From: Lysobacterales bacterium
Lineage (GTDB): Bacteria > Pseudomonadota > Gammaproteobacteria > Xanthomonadales > Rhodanobacteraceae
Assembly (NCBI GenBank): GCA_016721015.1
Contig: JADKJL010000012.1
Location: 186,001-250,000 of the forward strand
Length of the DNA stretch: 64,000 nucleotides
Reading direction: 5' to 3'
Below are positions 17,209 to 27,176 of this stretch, piece by piece. The translations under genes and the position numbers were made by a program. The notes under the pieces are model-generated. The model made no database searches and had not been told where the DNA came from. It worked only from the letters and a program-made list of their open reading frames with translations. Within the stretch, counting starts at the first letter, position 1, and each line of letters begins with the position of its first letter.

Positions 17209-19671
17209 TCAAATCGGCGCACCGGGTGGAATCACCGGCAACGGCCTCAGTTTGACCGATTTCGGATCGGCGAGATATTTTCCGATCAGGCCTGATGCCT
17301 CCATGCGACTCGCCGCATCGCTGTCGCGACCCGCATTCTTCGCCAGCCAGCCTTGCAAGTTTCGCAGTGCCGCACGCACCTCGGCTTCAACCGAAGCGTG
17401 CAGGTTTCCGCTATCGAGGGTGTGCAGCAACGCATCCAGCACGACCCAGTTCGCGGCGCTCTGCACGGCCTGGCCGGCTGGCTGTCTTGTGGATGATTCG
17501 CCTCGCTGCCAGGTACCGTGGAATGTCGCATCGAGCACTTCGCCCACACCGGGCTGGCCCGCGTCACGCGCATGTTGCCAGGCGAGACGATTGAGGCGCT
17601 CGGGCGCGAACAGGAACGTCGTCGTCTGCGCGGCGGCGGCTTCGACGGCCGCCATCGGATCAAACAGCGGCGCCGTGCGCGTGGCGAAATATTCCCGGTT
17701 GCGGGCGTACTCGTTGGCCGGTGGCGTGAGCACATCGAGCACGTTCGCAGGCAGCGCGAGTTGCTCTGCACGCAAGGTTTCAATCAGGCGATCAAGCGCC
17801 GCGCGCTGTTTTTCGGCAGCGACAATCCGGGTGCCTGCCTGGCCATCGGCCGCTTCGGAATATGCATAGGTCGAGCCTGCGAGCAGGCGTGCCACGGCTT
17901 CGGTCTGATAGCGATGCAGCAAATAGACCGGCACCAGTCGCGCTTCGAGTTCGCCAACCTGGCGCTCGGGTGGCAAGACGCCGATCGAGAAATTGTCGAG
18001 CGCCTTGCGCCGCACCGCCATCAGTGAATCGAAAGCGGCCACGGAGTCGGCACCCGAATCCCAGAGCAAGGCATCGACTTCGGCATCGCCGGGCCCGCGC
18101 GCATCAGCATCGCTGAGATAGCGGAACCCGGCCTTGGCGATGTCGCTGCGCAGTTTTGCCAGCGCGGCGTTTTCGGTTCCCGGCGCGAATTGCTGGTAGG
18201 CATGCGCAACGAGAAAAAAGTCCCATGGCCCGAGCCCGACGCCATAGGCATGATCAAGATCAATCGCGCCATCGGCGCCGAGTTTCAACAAGGGATGAGG
18301 GTAATCCATGACCGAGCCATTGCCGTGACGGCTGGCGGCGAAGTTGTGCGCGAATCCGAGCGAATGGCCGACCTCGTGCGCGGCCAACTGGCGCAGGCGT
18401 GCGAGTGCCATCTGCTCGGCCTCGCCTTTCAATTCCGCTGCATTCGACTTGTCATACGGCGCGAGCAGGCTTTCCGCAATCAGGATGTCCTGGCGCACGC
18501 GCTGCGAACCAAGCGTCACCGAACCCTTGATGATCTCGCCGCTGCGTGGGTCGACGATCGCACCACCATACGACCAGCCGCGTGTGTAGCGATGCGCCCA
18601 TGTGATCAGGTTGTAGCGCACGTCCATCGGATCGACGCCTTCAGGCAGCAACTCAACCCGGTACGCATCCTTGAAACCAGCCTGCTCGAAAGCGGACTTC
18701 CACCAGTTGGCGCCTTCGAGCAGGGCCGAACGCACCGGCTCCGGCGCTCCGCGATCGACATAGAACACGATTGGCTTGCGAACCGCGCTGTGTGCCGCAT
18801 CGGGATCAACCTTGTCGAGACGGAAATGCGGCTGCAGGCGAACGTTGATACTCGATGCCAGCGGCTGCGCATAGTCGAAATAGCCAGTGCTGAAAGAGCC
18901 TGAGCCGGGATGGTAGGCGCGTGGCTTGAAGCCGGCTTCCGGCAGGCGCACCAGGCTCAAATGCTGGCGCACGCTCAAACTCGCCGGATCCGGCGCAACG
19001 TCTCTGACATATTCGGCCTCGCCCGGACCCTTGAAAGTCAGCAGCGCTTCGAGTTCGGTGTTGTCCGGAAAACTCCTGGCATCGGCCAGCAACGCCGCGC
19101 TGCGCTTGTCATCAATCTCGTATTTGCCTTGCGCGCTCTGATCGAGCTGCCGTGCGATGCCGTGGCGATCAGACGTCAGCAACGAACTGACATCGATGAC
19201 GACGTCGCCTTTGCCGCCCTTGTTTTCGCCGACGATGTCGCCTGCCCAGAGCACCGATTCGGCAAAGGCCTGACGAACGCTCAAGGCCTCGTCCGGATTC
19301 GCCGACAGCGCGCGAAAGCGCGTGTTGTCCTCGACCAGCAGGACACGTGGCCCGACCCGGCGAAACTCGACCAGATGCGATTCACCGCTCTGGCCGCGAT
19401 CAAGGCCGATGTCGTTGGAGCCGACGCCCCAGGGCAATGAACTGACCAACAGGAACGGCTGATCGAACGCGTGTACGCCGAGCAGGACCCGGCCTTTCGC
19501 ATCGTCGCGATAGACATCGAAGAAACCGGCGATGTGCTCGCTGCCGCGGGTCGCCGAGGCGATATCGGTTGGCGACGAATTCCCCGTATCCGCCGCGGGT
19601 TTCGCGCTGGCGATACTGGTCGCGAAGGTGGTGACAACCAAAAAAAACGCGGCCCGTTTGTTGAATCCCAT
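17209..19671 (-). CDS. Secreted zinc-dependent metalloprotease, DUF5117/DUF4953 type
   Basis: The 820-aa protein has a signal peptide (FFLVVTTFATSIASA), a DUF5117-like N-terminal region with the pattern LLVSSLPWGVGSNDIGLDRG (20 residues) and RFRALSANPDE, and a metzincin-like catalytic motif HEVGHSLGFAHNF, giving HExxHxxGxxH-type zinc ligands about halfway along. Downstream a methionine-containing SVMDYPHPL could serve as the Met-turn. A long helical C-terminal region follows. Family members are exported endopeptidases of unknown natural substrates. The ATG at 19671 has a GGGAGAG-rich leader. With the S9 and GCPII-like genes it forms a same-strand block of exported peptidases. No IFxxGFE tail is present; it ends PPGAPI. 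Confidence 0.93.
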   Translation of the reverse strand: MGFNKRAAFFLVVTTFATSIASAKPAADTGNSSPTDIASATRGSEHIAGFFDVYRDDAKGRVLLGVHAFDQPFLLVSSLPWGVGSNDIGLDRGQSGESHLVEFRRVGPRVLLVEDNTRFRALSANPDEALSVRQAFAESVLWAGDIVGENKGGKGDVVIDVSSLLTSDRHGIARQLDQSAQGKYEIDDKRSAALLADARSFPDNTELEALLTFKGPGEAEYVRDVAPDPASLSVRQHLSLVRLPEAGFKPRAYHPGSGSFSTGYFDYAQPLASSINVRLQPHFRLDKVDPDAAHSAVRKPIVFYVDRGAPEPVRSALLEGANWWKSAFEQAGFKDAYRVELLPEGVDPMDVRYNLITWAHRYTRGWSYGGAIVDPRSGEIIKGSVTLGSQRVRQDILIAESLLAPYDKSNAAELKGEAEQMALARLRQLAAHEVGHSLGFAHNFAASRHGNGSVMDYPHPLLKLGADGAIDLDHAYGVGLGPWDFFLVAHAYQQFAPGTENAALAKLRSDIAKAGFRYLSDADARGPGDAEVDALLWDSGADSVAAFDSLMAVRRKALDNFSIGVLPPERQVGELEARLVPVYLLHRYQTEAVARLLAGSTYAYSEAADGQAGTRIVAAEKQRAALDRLIETLRAEQLALPANVLDVLTPPANEYARNREYFATRTAPLFDPMAAVEAAAAQTTTFLFAPERLNRLAWQHARDAGQPGVGEVLDATFHGTWQRGESSTRQPAGQAVQSAANWVVLDALLHTLDSGNLHASVEAEVRAALRNLQGWLAKNAGRDSDAASRMEASGLIGKYLADPKSVKLRPLPVIPPGAPI

Positions 19672-19740
19672 CCCTCACTCTCCCGTGAATGATCCGGGTG
19701 ACACCCGAATCCAATCCGTGATGCCGATCGACTGTCCGAC

Positions 19741-22053
19741 TTACTTCAAGTTCAACGCCAGCGTCGCCCGCTCGACGCGCAGGCTGTAGGCATCGAGAAC
19801 GCCTGCGGTTCGAATCACGCCCTGGCTGGCGAGATCCCAGTTCCGATCCTCGATCGACTCACGCACGCTGGGCAGGGTCTTGACGCCGTAGCCGGTGGTC
19901 ATTCCCGGCGCGTAGATGAAATGCTGGAACCAGGGTCGGCCCGGCAAGCCCTTGGCATCGAGCAGGGCCTGCTCCATGCCCTGCAGCAACGCGTTCAGAT
20001 CCGCGCGCTGCCTTGCCGACAGATTCATGCCGGCCGTCTGGATTTCCGCAAGTGCGCCGTCGTAGGCCTTGGCGCTGCGCGCAAGGCGCACGAGTGCGTT
20101 GTCGAGCGGCGCAAAATCGATGTAGGGAACGTTGTCCTCGCGCGCTGGAGGCAGCAATGGCTTGGCCGGATCGGTGGCCAGCTTGAACGCACCGCTGTCG
20201 ATCAGTTGAACGAGTACGTCGCTGCGCTCGCGCGCGGCGTCGGCCAGCTTGTGCACTTCGTCGGCGTAGCCCGCCACGGTTTCGGCGAAATCACCAAAGC
20301 GCAGCGGCAGCACGTCGGCATTGGCGACCCGCAACATGATGCGGCCACCGGTTTGTGCGAGTGCCACGCCGTAGGCAAAGCCGGGATCGCCGAAGCGCTC
20401 GTAGTGATCGAACGAGTCATACACCGAGTGGTAAACCCCTCCCTGCTCGTCCTCACCGCCATAGCCGATATTGAGCGAGGCGATGCCGACATGTTGCAGA
20501 AACGCGCTGTAATCGGAGCCTGATCCCATGCCGCCGATCGGCAAGTCGCTTCCATTGGCCGCAAGCCTGGCAACCCGTTGGCTCTCGGGGCTCGGGTTTT
20601 CGAACGCATCAACCTGCAATGCCGCGCGCAGGCGTTGGTCGACGCTGACGCCGGTTTGTGGATCGCGCACATCGGCAGCCACCTGGTTGATCATGCGCTG
20701 CCATGAATGACTGCCTTCGACGCCGAGGAAACCACGACTGTTGGTATCGGAGTTCACATACAGCACCGCCTTGCGCTTGAGCTCATCGGCATGCGCCTCG
20801 ACCCATTCGGTCGAGCCGAGCAGGCCCGGTTCCTCGCCATCCCAGCTCGCATAGACGAGGCTGCGCGCAGGCTTCCAGCCCTGCTTTACCAGCGCGCCAA
20901 TGGCTTTCGCCTCGGCCAGCATCGCAACATTGCCGGCCAGCGGATCCCAGGCGCCGAACACCCAGCCATCATGATGATTGCCGCGCACGATCCACTGATC
21001 AGGGGTGGTTGCTCCGCGCATCATCGCGATCACGTCGTAGACCGGTTTGCGCGTCCACTCCGATTCAATTTTCAAATGCACTTTCGCCGGTCCGGGACCG
21101 ATGTGATAGGTCAGCGGCAGGGCTCCGCGCCAGTCCCTGGGTACGACCTGACCATCGAGCGCGGCCAGCAACGGTTGTGCGTCGGCATACGAGATCGGCA
21201 TCACCGGAATCTTCAGGATGGTCACCGCATCGGTCAGCGCCAGTCGCTTGGCCTTGGCCGTGGCACCGACGCCCGGGGTCAGCGGATCACCCGGATACAG
21301 GATCATGTCGAGCACCGAACCCCGCTGCACGCCATCGGCCGGACGATAACCGCCCTTGGGATAGACATCGCCGGCGAAATAGCCGTCACCTTGCGGATCG
21401 GAATAGATCAGGCAGCCGACCGCGCCATGCTCGAAGGCGAGCTTGGGCTTGAGTCCGCGCCACCCGTGGCCGTAACGGGTGATGACGATCTTGCCCTTGA
21501 CCTCGACGCCCTGACGGGCGAGTTCCTTGTAGTCATCCGGCATGCCGTAGTTGACATAGACCAGCTCGGCCGTCACATCGCCATCGGCACCGTAGACGTT
21601 GTACGGCGGCAAGGCGTCTGCGGTATTTGATGAAGTCGAATCGCCGTCGATCGGCGGCTCCTTCAGCGCGGCCGTGAAGCGCGTCGGCTCTACGAGTTCA
21701 AGCGTGTGTGATTTCGGCGTCGGATAAAGCACATCGAAGGTTTCGATCCGCGCATCCCAGCCCCACTCCTTGAACTTGGCCAGCATGAACTCGGCATTGG
21801 CCTTGTCATGTGGTGAACCCACATGGTTCGGTTGCGAGGACATCTGGCGCATCCATTCACGCTGGTCGTCAGCCTTGAGTTCGGCATCGAAGCGTTGCTC
21901 CAGCGCGCGCTGCGCGGTTGCTGCCTGATCGCTGAATCCCAGCATCGAGGCGGCCTTGTCGGACGCAGCCGCGGCGTTCATGCCCCCGGCCACGGTCATC
22001 AACAGTGGTATTAGACCGCAAGCAAGTGGTCGCACGTTACGGCGCATCGTCAA
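19741..22053 (-). CDS. M28 peptidase, glutamate carboxypeptidase II-like (TfR dimerisation domain)
   Basis: The 770-aa exported protein (signal LACGLIPLLMTVAGGMNAAA) has the layout of glutamate carboxypeptidase II: an N-terminal part, a PA domain (VYVNYG...ITRYGHGWRGLKPKLAFEHG, in part), an M28 catalytic domain with zinc ligands in GNHHDGWVFGAWDPLAGN, SWDGEEPGLLGSTEW, YVNSDTN and YHSVYDSFDHY, and a C-terminal transferrin-receptor-like dimerisation domain. Bacterial relatives are periplasmic or secreted carboxy- or aminopeptidases. It begins 70 bp before the metalloprotease gene in the direction of transcription, so they may form one operon. The length agrees with the family. Confidence 0.95.
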   Translation of the reverse strand: MTMRRNVRPLACGLIPLLMTVAGGMNAAAASDKAASMLGFSDQAATAQRALEQRFDAELKADDQREWMRQMSSQPNHVGSPHDKANAEFMLAKFKEWGWDARIETFDVLYPTPKSHTLELVEPTRFTAALKEPPIDGDSTSSNTADALPPYNVYGADGDVTAELVYVNYGMPDDYKELARQGVEVKGKIVITRYGHGWRGLKPKLAFEHGAVGCLIYSDPQGDGYFAGDVYPKGGYRPADGVQRGSVLDMILYPGDPLTPGVGATAKAKRLALTDAVTILKIPVMPISYADAQPLLAALDGQVVPRDWRGALPLTYHIGPGPAKVHLKIESEWTRKPVYDVIAMMRGATTPDQWIVRGNHHDGWVFGAWDPLAGNVAMLAEAKAIGALVKQGWKPARSLVYASWDGEEPGLLGSTEWVEAHADELKRKAVLYVNSDTNSRGFLGVEGSHSWQRMINQVAADVRDPQTGVSVDQRLRAALQVDAFENPSPESQRVARLAANGSDLPIGGMGSGSDYSAFLQHVGIASLNIGYGGEDEQGGVYHSVYDSFDHYERFGDPGFAYGVALAQTGGRIMLRVANADVLPLRFGDFAETVAGYADEVHKLADAARERSDVLVQLIDSGAFKLATDPAKPLLPPAREDNVPYIDFAPLDNALVRLARSAKAYDGALAEIQTAGMNLSARQRADLNALLQGMEQALLDAKGLPGRPWFQHFIYAPGMTTGYGVKTLPSVRESIEDRNWDLASQGVIRTAGVLDAYSLRVERATLALNLK

Positions 22054-22293
22054 ACTCCCCGGGTGGCCAGTGACAAGCGCCCAAGACTACGCTCGCCAAG
22101 ATGATGCGCAACTGCCGATTGGCATGGCTGCCTTCACCGGCGCAACAACCGGCCCCGCGTGACGAGTTCAACGGTGCCGATATCCCGATGTGGATGCGCA
22201 GCGTCCTCGACAAACCAGCGCCCATTCCAATACGGTCATCCTGGCTCCGCAGCCTTCATGCGACACTGACACCTGGCACCGTTGAACCACCTC

Positions 22294-24663
22294 ATGCCGT
22301 CCGACCCCACACCGAATACGCTGGATTCCCAGATCCTGACCCACCTCACGGCTTTCCTTGAGCAACCCGAGGACGCGCGTTCGGCTTGGCTGCAGAACCA
22401 TTGCGGCGACAATCCGCGATTGATCGAGGCCCTGCAGAAAATGGCCGCTGCGGCGGCCGCATGCGGTGACTTCCTCGAAAGCAGCCCGACATCCCCGCCG
22501 ATACCCGATCGGATCGGCAAACGCATTGGTCGATATGAGCTGATCAGCGAACTCGGTCGTGGTGGCATGGGCGCGGTGTACCGGGCGCGCCGCGCCGATG
22601 GCGCGTTCGAGCAGGAGGTCGCGATCAAGCTGTTCCTGCAGGATCTGGTCAGCGCGCCGGCACTGCAGAGGTTTACCGCTGAGCGCCAGATCCTCGCCAG
22701 CCTCGAGCATCCCGGCATCGCACGTCTGATCGATGGCGGAACGACCAGCGAGGGCACGCCGTATGTGGTGATGGAACTGATCGATGGAGAACCGATAACG
22801 AGCTACTGCGATCACCATTCGCTGGATCTGCAGGCGCGCCTGAAATTGTTTCAGGGAATCTGCATGACGCTCGAAGTCGCGCACAAGAAAGGCATCGTCC
22901 ACCGCGACATCAAGCCGGCGAATGTGCTCGCGACTCGTGACGGGCGCACCGTATTGGTCGACTTCGGCATTGCCAAGATCTTGCGCGCGGACGAGTTCGC
23001 GGCCGAACTGCCGGCGACCGTTCCGGGCTTGACCGCGCTGACACCCGACTACGCCAGTCCGGAACAGATCCGTGGCCAGCAAATCGGCGTCGCCAGCGAT
23101 GTCTATTCGCTCGGCATCCTTCTCTACGAGTTGCTGACCGGCTCCCGGCCGTACACGACCTACAGCCTGTCGCCCGGCGAAATCGAACGCAGCGTCTGCG
23201 AAACGATTCCACCCGATCCAAGCTCGCGCGTGGCCATGATGCGCGCAACGCCACCGGTGGGTCTGGACGACAAGCGCAGGTTGCGCGGCAAGTTGCGCGG
23301 TGATCTCGATCGCATCGTGATGACCTCCCTGCGCAAGCAACCGGAACAACGCTACACGAGCGCAGCATCGTTCGCTGCGGATATCGGGCGATACCTGGCG
23401 GGCCTGCCGGTCAAGGCACGCGGAGCGTCACGGATCTATCGGGCGGGCAAATACGTTGCACGACATCGCCTCGCCGTGGCTGCGACCACCTTTGCGTTTG
23501 TGGCCTTGATCATTGGCCTGATCGCGGTGAGCCTGCAGGCTCACGAGGCACAAAGACAACGTGACCTGGCCATGCAGGAAGCCAGCCGCGCGCAGAGTGC
23601 GAAGCAGTTCCTGGTCGAGATGATCGGCCGTGCCGATCCCTATGAGAACTCCGGGCCGGCCAGCCTGATCGGCGCGATCAAGCAATCCATTGCCAACATC
23701 GAAACGCGCTTCAAGGGACAACCGCAACTGGAAGCCGACATGCGCTATGCGATCGGCTTTGCCCTGCAGAACCTCGGCGAAATCGAACCGGCGCACGAAC
23801 AACTGGAAAAGGCGCTTGCTTTGCGCCAGCAACATGGATCAAAGCTCGACATTGCCGAGACCATCACCGCGCTTGGAGTCATCGACTGGTGGCGGAGCGA
23901 TTTCAAGGAAGGCGAGAAACATTTCCTACTTGCACTCGATCTGATCGATACCGATCCGTCGCAGCGCGCTGCGGACTTGCGCGTCGATGCCTTGACCAAT
24001 TTCGCGGGCCTGCTCATCGACGGCGGGGATTTCGTGCGCAGTGAGAACATCAGTCACAAGGCGCTCGCGGCGGCGCAAGGCTCCAATATTCCCGCCGCGA
24101 CCATGGCCACCCTTTGGGGAAACCTGGCAACCGCACAACAAAGCAACAGCAAGCTCGACGAAGCGTCCGCCTCATTTGAAAGGACGCTTGACATGCAGCG
24201 CCAGTCGACCGGTGAAATGAATCCCGCCTATGCGGTCGCGCTGAACAACCAGGCCCATCTGTTCCTCGCCCAGGGGAAACCGGAAAAGGCGATCAAGAAT
24301 CTCGAGCGATCATTGCAGATCCGCCGACAGACGCTGGGCAAGACTCACCCGCAAACGGCGACTGCGTTGTTCAATCTGGCTCACGTTCAAATAATGGTGG
24401 GCGATTTCAACGCAGCGGAACGCAACGGATTGGAAGCGCTGCAGATAGACGAAGCCAGCTACAAGCCCGGCCACCCGCATATCGGCAAGGCCCACCAGAC
24501 ACTGGCCGAACTCTATCTGAAGACGAACCAGCTTGCGCTGGCTCGCAAGCACGCACTTTACGCACAAACCATCTACAGGAAAGCCGAGGGCGTCGACCCT
24601 GCCTGGATCAAGGCGGCCGATTCGCTGCTCGAAAAGATTGGTCAAGAAGATGCGGGCCCATGA
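22294..24663 (+). CDS. Membrane Ser/Thr protein kinase with C-terminal TPR repeats
   Basis: The kinase domain (about residues 80-370) shows the P-loop GRGGMGAVYRARR, the ATP lysine in VAIKLFL, the catalytic HRDIKPANVL and the metal-binding DFGIAKIL. A single membrane segment follows (LAVAATTFAFVALIIGLIAV, about residue 395). The extracytoplasmic part holds at least six TPR-like units with pairs such as LGNLATAQQSNSKLDEASAS and ALNNQAHLFLAQGKPEKAIK (20 residues each). It is a Hanks-type kinase with a presumed external TPR sensor. In many Xanthomonads such kinases follow a TIGR02999-type sigma factor gene; this one has none directly upstream, unlike the paralog at 52330. An in-frame TTG at 22282 is an alternative start. 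Confidence 0.93.
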   Translation: MPSDPTPNTLDSQILTHLTAFLEQPEDARSAWLQNHCGDNPRLIEALQKMAAAAAACGDFLESSPTSPPIPDRIGKRIGRYELISELGRGGMGAVYRARRADGAFEQEVAIKLFLQDLVSAPALQRFTAERQILASLEHPGIARLIDGGTTSEGTPYVVMELIDGEPITSYCDHHSLDLQARLKLFQGICMTLEVAHKKGIVHRDIKPANVLATRDGRTVLVDFGIAKILRADEFAAELPATVPGLTALTPDYASPEQIRGQQIGVASDVYSLGILLYELLTGSRPYTTYSLSPGEIERSVCETIPPDPSSRVAMMRATPPVGLDDKRRLRGKLRGDLDRIVMTSLRKQPEQRYTSAASFAADIGRYLAGLPVKARGASRIYRAGKYVARHRLAVAATTFAFVALIIGLIAVSLQAHEAQRQRDLAMQEASRAQSAKQFLVEMIGRADPYENSGPASLIGAIKQSIANIETRFKGQPQLEADMRYAIGFALQNLGEIEPAHEQLEKALALRQQHGSKLDIAETITALGVIDWWRSDFKEGEKHFLLALDLIDTDPSQRAADLRVDALTNFAGLLIDGGDFVRSENISHKALAAAQGSNIPAATMATLWGNLATAQQSNSKLDEASASFERTLDMQRQSTGEMNPAYAVALNNQAHLFLAQGKPEKAIKNLERSLQIRRQTLGKTHPQTATALFNLAHVQIMVGDFNAAERNGLEALQIDEASYKPGHPHIGKAHQTLAELYLKTNQLALARKHALYAQTIYRKAEGVDPAWIKAADSLLEKIGQEDAGP

Positions 24664-24724
24664 TCGACTGTTGACGGCCGAACGTTCAACCCCGCTGTCA
24701 GCTTCGGTTTCGCGGCTATCAACC

Positions 24725-25993
24725 TCAGATGCGTAGCGTAGTGGCGTCAGGCCTGCCCGCTTCGTCGCCCAACTCAGGCTCGTCGACAGCAAGCGGCCGT
24801 TTCCAACCAAAGAATGTCAGCACCTCGTCGCGTCGCGCCATCGTGTCCTTGACACCGAGGTTGATCAACTCGCGTGTGTAATCCGCCTCGAACAGCAGAT
24901 AGCTGGCGAGGGCCGCACCGCGAGCCGTTTCGCCGCGACCCGAGACACCCACGGCGCGCAACAACGCCCGGATCGGCAAAGGCAGGCTGCCGATGTGCCT
25001 GGCGGCAAGATCATCGAGACGCTCACTCGGCGAAATCATCAGCATGTCGATCGGGCGCAGTCGCGTCTTGCCCAGCGCCTCGTTCGGCAGCAGCTTCAAG
25101 GTGCTGTTGATGCGCTGCAAGCGCTCGGCATCCGCGGTCAGCGAATCCAGAAAGATGTTGGACAGGGCATGGCCGCCAATTTGCGCAAGGTTGGGGGACT
25201 CACCGCAACCGGCGCGGGGGCCCGGAGGTTCGTGGATGCGTCCGCTGCCGACGATGAAAACCCGATCCGCGCCAAGATGGATGGCTGGCGAGATCGGTGC
25301 AGACTGACGCATCGAACCATCGCCGAAATATTCGATGTGGCCATCGATGCGCAGCGGAACCGCCGGAAACACGAACGGAATCGCCGATGAGGCAAGCAGG
25401 TGCGTAGCGTCGATCTCTGTAACCACCGCGATCCGTTGCGAACGGGTCCATGGAGGGATGTCATGGTTCGATTCGTAGAAAGTCACGTGCAAACCCGAGC
25501 CATAGCTCGATGCGGTGACCGCCAGCCCACACAGATGCCCTTGCCGCATCAGTTCGCGGATATGCGCCGGCTTCACCCATGCGCGCAGCGAAGTCCGAAG
25601 CGGCGCATTGTCGAGCAAGGACTGCGGACGCGTGCGCTGCAATCCCGGAATAATCCAGCCGAACATCAGCATCGCCAACCAGCGTGCACCCGTGCCGATG
25701 ATCCCCGCAAGATCGGCGCGATAGACTTCACGGGCGCTGAAATTCGACCAGACCTCAACGAGGTCGGCGACGGCGACATCGAAATCATCCGCGCGCGTCG
25801 CCAGTGCGGATGCATTGATGGCTCCCGCCGAGGTGCCGGTGATGACCGGAAAAGGGTTGCCTCCCCTGATTCCGGACTCGCGTCGAATCTGTGCGATCGC
25901 CTTCAGCACACCCACCTGGTAGCCCGCCCGTGCACCGCCGCCGGTCAGTACCAAGCCGGTAATCGGTGAAATGGTCGGTAGTGGAGAATTCAT
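24725..25993 (-). CDS. Patatin-like phospholipase
   Basis: This protein of 422 aa begins with the patatin glycine-rich oxyanion motif (LVLTGGGARAGYQVGVL). It has the nucleophile elbow GTSAGAINAS and the catalytic Asp in YFGDGSMRQ, so a Ser-Asp dyad lipid acyl hydrolase is expected. There is no signal peptide, so it is probably cytoplasmic or membrane-associated. The open frame reaches 26464, but its first 157 residues are low-complexity Arg/Gln/Pro-rich sequence without family similarity; the protein proper starts at ATG 25993 (MNSPLPTIS) or at ATG 26008. It converges with the kinase gene. Confidence 0.92.
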   Translation of the reverse strand: MNSPLPTISPITGLVLTGGGARAGYQVGVLKAIAQIRRESGIRGGNPFPVITGTSAGAINASALATRADDFDVAVADLVEVWSNFSAREVYRADLAGIIGTGARWLAMLMFGWIIPGLQRTRPQSLLDNAPLRTSLRAWVKPAHIRELMRQGHLCGLAVTASSYGSGLHVTFYESNHDIPPWTRSQRIAVVTEIDATHLLASSAIPFVFPAVPLRIDGHIEYFGDGSMRQSAPISPAIHLGADRVFIVGSGRIHEPPGPRAGCGESPNLAQIGGHALSNIFLDSLTADAERLQRINSTLKLLPNEALGKTRLRPIDMLMISPSERLDDLAARHIGSLPLPIRALLRAVGVSGRGETARGAALASYLLFEADYTRELINLGVKDTMARRDEVLTFFGWKRPLAVDEPELGDEAGRPDATTLRI

Positions 25994-26692
25994 CGGCAAT
26001 CCGTCCATTTCGGAACCCCGGATTCGAATTGGCTTGTGGTTCCGGCTGACCATTGTAGGCTGCTCGAGAATGATCGGTCGGAGCGTCGTTCCGAGATTTC
26101 CATTCGTCCGACACGTCGGGATTCCGCGTCGGAGTTGCGCGGCAACTTGCGCAGACTCCCGTTGCATGGGCTCGATGTCGCCAACATTCCCGGTAATGAC
26201 ATTCGGCTTGGTGGCGAGTTGCCGATCTGCTTGCCGGGCCGCGTCGGCCGTCAGCACAAACTGCCGGCTGTCACGGTTGCGCTGCCCGAGCCCGAGCCAA
26301 GCTTTGTGAATGCTGCCGGCGCCAGGTTGCGGGTCAAGCGAACCGGGCAATCGCTGTCGGCCTGGCTCTGCCGGTTGGGCGGAAATTGGCTCAGGTCCTG
26401 CGCGATCCGCCAGTCCGAACGATGACGGCCTGAAAAGCGCGCATTTACGTCGGTTTCGACGCATTTCCCGGCAGATAACATCTCGTTCACATCACCTTTT
26501 GTATGATGCCCGGTTCTTCCGCATGCGTGAGGCCTGTTCGGCCGCTGCGCGCTGATTCCGGCAATGAGAACCCTCATGCCGGAATGAATTGCGCACAAGC
26601 TCACGAACTAGGATTTCTCTTCGCCCTTTGAAGACGGGGATCGCACGCCGCGTCAACTCCGTCACCCGAATCAGCCAGTCCAAGGAGTTCAA
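25994..26692. other. Intergenic region upstream of two divergent genes
   Basis: I see no gene here. The minus-strand frame continuing from the lipase gene and the overlapping plus-strand frames have compositions typical of non-coding GC-rich DNA. The region must hold the promoters of the lipase gene (minus) and of the small gene at 26693 (plus). Confidence 0.5.
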
Positions 26693-26965
26693 ATGTCCAG
26701 CAAACCCGAAACGAGCCCCAGCCGACCCGTCAGCACTTCGCAAACGTTCCAGCGACAGCAGGCGAAACCCGGGGCTCGCGTCCTGACCAGTGAAGCGATT
26801 CACGACGACATTGCCGAGTTCAAGAAGCGCGGAGGCCGCATCGACGTGTTGGGCAACACCCCGCTGCGAACCAAATCCACCTCTGCGGCATTTCATTCGC
26901 GCAGCACGGTAGCCACCAAGAAACCGCCGACACCGGTTGAAGAAGCCGGCAAGACAGCCAACTGA
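26693..26965 (+). CDS. Small basic hypothetical protein, 90 aa
   Basis: A consensus AAGGAG lies 6 bases before the ATG, and a strong hairpin follows the stop, so this small frame is likely real. The product is soluble and basic. It has a Ser/Pro/Gln-rich disordered N-terminus, a short helical core (SEAIHDDIAEFKKRGGRIDV) followed by LGNTPLR, and a Lys/Pro-rich tail. There is no signal or membrane segment. The core motif of an acidic helix, KKGG and a hydrophobic strand resembles small uncharacterised proteins of gammaproteobacteria as I recall them. Its function is unknown, and it stands alone between two unrelated units. Confidence 0.7.
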   Translation: MSSKPETSPSRPVSTSQTFQRQQAKPGARVLTSEAIHDDIAEFKKRGGRIDVLGNTPLRTKSTSAAFHSRSTVATKKPPTPVEEAGKTAN

Positions 26966-26978
26966 TCCTCGTCCACAT

Positions 26979-27003
26979 GGCAAGACCGCCCGGCGGTCTT
27001 GCC
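26979..27003 (+). terminator. Hairpin after the 90-aa gene
   Basis: GGCAAGACCGCC and GGCGGTCTTGCC form a perfect 12-bp inverted repeat with a one-base centre, 13 bp after the stop codon. No U-tract follows, as is often the case in GC-rich genomes, so it may stop transcription weakly or protect the 3' end. Confidence 0.6.
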
Positions 27004-27176
27004 AAAACGGGAATTGCCGAGATGCCTGGCACTTCCGCTACGGAACGCTGCAAGTCGTTCCGCATTCGACACGGAAACGTTGAATCGCCGCGAATCGAGC
27101 GCATGTAGCAAGGTGTCCCTGCACCAAGTGCTTGTGACCAGCCTGTGGTTCGGGCATCGCTGGGAGGTTCGTGCTG

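Noticed and set aside
26009..26464. N-terminal extension of the patatin-like lipase
   Set aside because: The extra 150 residues have no signal, domain or family similarity, and the lipase domain starts normally at 25993.
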